A DNA stretch of 64,000 nt, taken from positions 62,001 to 126,000 of the forward strand of contig NZ_JAHKRA010000009.1 in assembly GCF_019345525.1 (NCBI RefSeq). Reading direction: 5' to 3'. The DNA comes from Flavobacterium sp. NKUCC04_CG (GTDB lineage Bacteria > Bacteroidota > Bacteroidia > Flavobacteriales > Flavobacteriaceae). The stretch's first letter is position 1. Every line of letters starts with the position of its first letter. The position numbers were made by a program, and so were the translations under genes. This document shows, piece by piece, positions 61,508-64,000 of the stretch. The notes beneath the pieces were generated by a model. That model had not been told where the DNA came from. It ran no database searches and was given only the letters and a program-made list of their open reading frames with translations.

Positions 61508-63703
61508 ATGAAATCAGACGAAATTGACTTACATAAGGAATTAAAGACTTATTTTGGATTTAATCAGTTCAAAGGTCTCCAAGAAGAAGTAGTCAAAAGC
61601 ATTATTACCGGACACAACACCTTTGTGATTATGCCTACGGGCGGCGGTAAATCTTTGTGTTATCAATTACCCGCATTAGTGTTGGGAGGAACAGCAATTG
61701 TGGTGTCTCCACTAATTGCGCTTATGAAGAATCAAGTAGATGCTATTCGTAGCTTGTCTACCGAGTACGGCATCGCCCATGTGTTAAACTCTTCTTTAAC
61801 CAAGACAGAAATAACTCAAGTAAAAACAGATATTAGAAACGGTGTTACCAAATTATTATATGTAGCACCAGAATCGCTTACCAAAGAAGAATATGTGAAC
61901 TTTCTACAAGAAGTTCCCTTGTCGTTTGTCGCTATAGACGAGGCGCATTGTATTTCGGAATGGGGACACGATTTCAGACCTGAATATAGAAATTTAAGAA
62001 ACATTATTAGGCAATTAGGAGATATTCCAATCATTGGGTTAACCGCGACTGCGACACCTAAGGTACAAGAGGATATTTTAAAAAACTTGGAAATTCCAAA
62101 TGCCAATGTTTTTAAGGCTTCTTTCAATAGGCCTAATCTTTATTATGAGGTACGAACTAAAACAAAAAATATCGAATCCGATATCATTCGTTTTATCAAA
62201 CAACACAAAGGTAAGTCTGGAGTGATTTATTGTTTAAGTAGAAAAAAGGTAGAAGAAATAGCTCACGTTCTACAAGTAAATGGAATCAGTACCGTACCTT
62301 ATCATGCCGGTTTAGATGCCAAAACGCGTGCCCGACATCAAGATATGTTTTTGATGGAAGACGTGGATGTGGTTGTCGCTACTATTGCTTTTGGTATGGG
62401 GATTGACAAGCCTGATGTACGTTTTGTGATTCATCACGATATTCCTAAATCTCTTGAAAGTTATTATCAAGAAACCGGACGTGCAGGGCGTGATGGAGGA
62501 GAAGGGCATTGTTTGGCTTACTATTCTTATAAGGATATTGAGAAGTTGGAAAAGTTTATGTCTGGTAAGCCGGTTGCTGAACAGGAAATTGGTTTTGCCC
62601 TACTACAAGAGGTTGTTGCTTATGCCGAAACATCCATGTCTAGACGAAAATTCTTACTGCATTATTTTGGAGAAGAATTTAGTGATGTAGATGGCGATGG
62701 AGCGGATATGGACGATAATATTCGAAATCCAAAAAAGAAAATTGAAGCGATGGATCAAGTGGTTACTCTAATTAAAATAGTTAGAGATACCAAGCAATTA
62801 TATAAAACCAAAGAAGTAATTTTTACTTTGATAGGTCGGGTCAATGCCTTGATAAAAGCACATAGAACAGATGCGCAACCTTTCTTTGGAATCGGTTTGC
62901 CTTTGGATGAAAAGTATTGGACTGCTTTATTGCGTCAGATATTAGTCGCAGGACTTCTTTCTAAGGATATTGAGAGTTATGGCGTTTTAAAACTGACCGC
63001 AAAAGGATTGCAATTTGTAGAGAACCCAGAGTCTTTTATGATGTCTGAAGATCATGAATACAGCGATGCTTTTGATGAGATTGAGATTGCAGCATCCAAG
63101 TCTAATTATGTGGCAGACGAAGTTTTAGCAGGAATTTTAAAAGACTTGCGAAAAAAAGTGGCAAAAAAATTAGGCGTTCCTCCTTTTGTCGTCTTTCAGG
63201 ATCCTTCTTTAGATGATATGGCTTTGAAATATCCAATCACTATTGAAGAGATGGGAAATGTTCATGGAGTAAGTGAAGGTAAAGCAAAAAAATATGGGAA
63301 GTATTTTGTCGATGTAATTTCTAAGTATGTAGAAGAAAACGATATTGTTCGTCCGGATGACTTGGTGGTGAAATCTACGGGGGCAAACTCGGCATTAAAG
63401 TTGTTTATTATTCAAAGTGTAGATCGAAAGCTTTCTTTAAATGATATAGCGGCAGCAAAAGGCTTGGATATGAATAGTTTGTTAAAAGAGATGGAGCAAA
63501 TTGTTTACGCCGGTACGAAATTAAATATCGATTATTGGATAGACGATGCGTTGGATGAAGATCAACAAGAGGAAATTTACGATTATTTTATGGACTCTGA
63601 AAGTGATGCTTTAAAAACGGCATTAGAAGAATTTGACGGAAATTACGATACTGAAGAGCTGCGATTGATGCGTATCAAATTCATCAGTAAAGAAGCTAAT
63701 TAA
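61508..63703 (+). CDS. recQ: ATP-dependent DNA helicase RecQ, without the canonical zinc site
   Basis: A 731-aa 3'-5' helicase for recombination and repair. The helicase core has PTGGGKS (Walker A), DEAHCISEWGHDFRPEY and QETGRAGRDG. The RQC zinc-binding module follows in position (SRRKFLLHYFGEEF), but the four E. coli zinc cysteines (380, 397, 400, 403) correspond to Ser378, Asp395, Gly398 and Met401 here. An RQC winged helix, HRDC domain (about 530-605) and a C-terminal helix-turn-helix extension (about 615-731) complete it. It is followed by a shared terminator. Confidence 0.95.
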   Translation: MKSDEIDLHKELKTYFGFNQFKGLQEEVVKSIITGHNTFVIMPTGGGKSLCYQLPALVLGGTAIVVSPLIALMKNQVDAIRSLSTEYGIAHVLNSSLTKTEITQVKTDIRNGVTKLLYVAPESLTKEEYVNFLQEVPLSFVAIDEAHCISEWGHDFRPEYRNLRNIIRQLGDIPIIGLTATATPKVQEDILKNLEIPNANVFKASFNRPNLYYEVRTKTKNIESDIIRFIKQHKGKSGVIYCLSRKKVEEIAHVLQVNGISTVPYHAGLDAKTRARHQDMFLMEDVDVVVATIAFGMGIDKPDVRFVIHHDIPKSLESYYQETGRAGRDGGEGHCLAYYSYKDIEKLEKFMSGKPVAEQEIGFALLQEVVAYAETSMSRRKFLLHYFGEEFSDVDGDGADMDDNIRNPKKKIEAMDQVVTLIKIVRDTKQLYKTKEVIFTLIGRVNALIKAHRTDAQPFFGIGLPLDEKYWTALLRQILVAGLLSKDIESYGVLKLTAKGLQFVENPESFMMSEDHEYSDAFDEIEIAASKSNYVADEVLAGILKDLRKKVAKKLGVPPFVVFQDPSLDDMALKYPITIEEMGNVHGVSEGKAKKYGKYFVDVISKYVEENDIVRPDDLVVKSTGANSALKLFIIQSVDRKLSLNDIAAAKGLDMNSLLKEMEQIVYAGTKLNIDYWIDDALDEDQQEEIYDYFMDSESDALKTALEEFDGNYDTEELRLMRIKFISKEAN

Positions 63704-63705
63704 AT

Positions 63706-63737
63706 AAAAAAAAAACCACTTTCGAGTGGTTTTTTTA
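63706..63737. terminator. Bidirectional terminator after recQ
   Basis: AAAAAACCACT, loop TTCG, AGTGGTTTTTT (63710-63735). The stop codon of the minus-strand 79-aa gene overlaps its right end. Confidence 0.9.
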
Positions 63738-63974
63738 TGGTGTATATAGTTCTCCTCGGTGCGGTTTTAGTCGGTCTCTAACGGCTATCATTTGTTGGTC
63801 GTTTACTACCATAAAAGCAATAGCGTGAAATTCGCTAATGATTTGAGAACCGGTGATTTCAATATCCAACTTCTCAATTGCAATATATTCCTTAAGGTGT
63901 ATTAAGTGATGTGCAGCTGTGTTTTCAGCAACAGCTCCTTTAAAATCCCATATTAATTTGATTTGTCGACTCAT
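63735..63974 (-). CDS. Small uncharacterised protein beside recQ
   Basis: A complete 79-aa frame with an ATG start. The product MSRQIKLIWDFKGAVAENTAAHHLIHLKEY... has a balanced composition, a central HHLxHLKEY segment with three histidines and a predicted alpha/beta pattern. I do not recognise a family. It converges on recQ and shares a terminator, and its stop codon lies at the terminator end, which supports it being a real gene. Function unknown. Confidence 0.6.
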   Translation of the reverse strand: MSRQIKLIWDFKGAVAENTAAHHLIHLKEYIAIEKLDIEITGSQIISEFHAIAFMVVNDQQMIAVRDRLKPHRGELYTP

Positions 63975-64000
63975 CGTTTAAAACTTTGATAGCAAAAATA

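Overview
This window looks like a chromosomal segment of a member of the Flavobacteriaceae (phylum Bacteroidota). The evidence is AT-rich DNA with few Shine-Dalgarno sequences and repeated TAnnTTTG promoter boxes. There is also a secreted nuclease with a type IX secretion (T9SS) sorting tail, a TonB receptor paired with a DUF4249 lipoprotein, and a Rho factor with an Asn-rich insertion. The gene order bamD-rpoZ-coaBC-DUF4835-recN is typical of the group. The genus cannot be decided from this sequence. I see no tRNA, rRNA, CRISPR array, insertion sequence, prophage or integrase; almost everything is housekeeping or envelope core genome.

Layout. Positions 1-8.7 kb hold a left-truncated M64 metallopeptidase, a YfcE-type phosphoesterase, a DUF4293 membrane protein, rho, a PepSY-like secreted protein, a T9SS endonuclease I, an RsmB-type rRNA methyltransferase and a three-gene ECF sigma unit. 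From 8.9 to 15.9 kb come a HAD phosphatase, an SRPBCC protein, pyrE divergent from a NUDIX hydrolase, coaD-ddl, then a PASTA protein, an RluD-type pseudouridine synthase and pabB. From 16 to 28 kb are tilS-dsbD-DUF2911, purB, azurin, a DJ-1/PfpI protein, nadC with a YihY membrane protein, DUF2147 and priA. From 28 to 37 kb are a lipoprotein, the rpsF-rpsR-rplI operon, a WYL regulator facing a DinB protein, DUF6495-ligA, DUF6913-dapA and ferritin. From 37.6 to 43.9 kb one long operon runs bamD, rpoZ, coaBC, a DUF4835/PorD-like protein, recN, a TPR protein and fabI. From 44.6 to 50.4 kb are the DUF4249/TonB pair, DUF1697 and a LytS/LytTR two-component pair. From 50.5 to 64 kb are monomeric isocitrate dehydrogenase, a polysaccharide export operon (unknown ORF, FlaA1/CapD-like dehydratase, Wza, Wzc), lptB-tatC-kdsD, recQ and a small conserved-looking protein.

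How the genes fit together. Envelope building is the dominant theme: KDO precursor (kdsD), LPS transport ATPase (lptB), BamD, peptidoglycan precursor (ddl), fatty acid synthesis (fabI), polysaccharide export (wza/wzc), Tat export and T9SS cargo. Genome maintenance (priA, ligA, recN, recQ), rRNA/tRNA modification (rsmB, rluD, tilS) and cofactor or nucleotide synthesis (coaD, coaBC, nadC, pabB, pyrE, purB) make up most of the rest. Intergenic spaces are short and often hold strong hairpin terminators shared by convergent genes, some of them overlapping stop codons.

I did not find a clear new multi-gene system. The features I would look at first are the unrecognised ORF heading the polysaccharide export operon, a RecQ lacking all four zinc ligands, the Asn-rich insertion in Rho, the hexanucleotide-encoded Tyr-Gly tail of Wzc, an Fnr/Crp-like palindrome upstream of azurin, and compact promoter arrangements at pyrE/NUDIX and rsmB.
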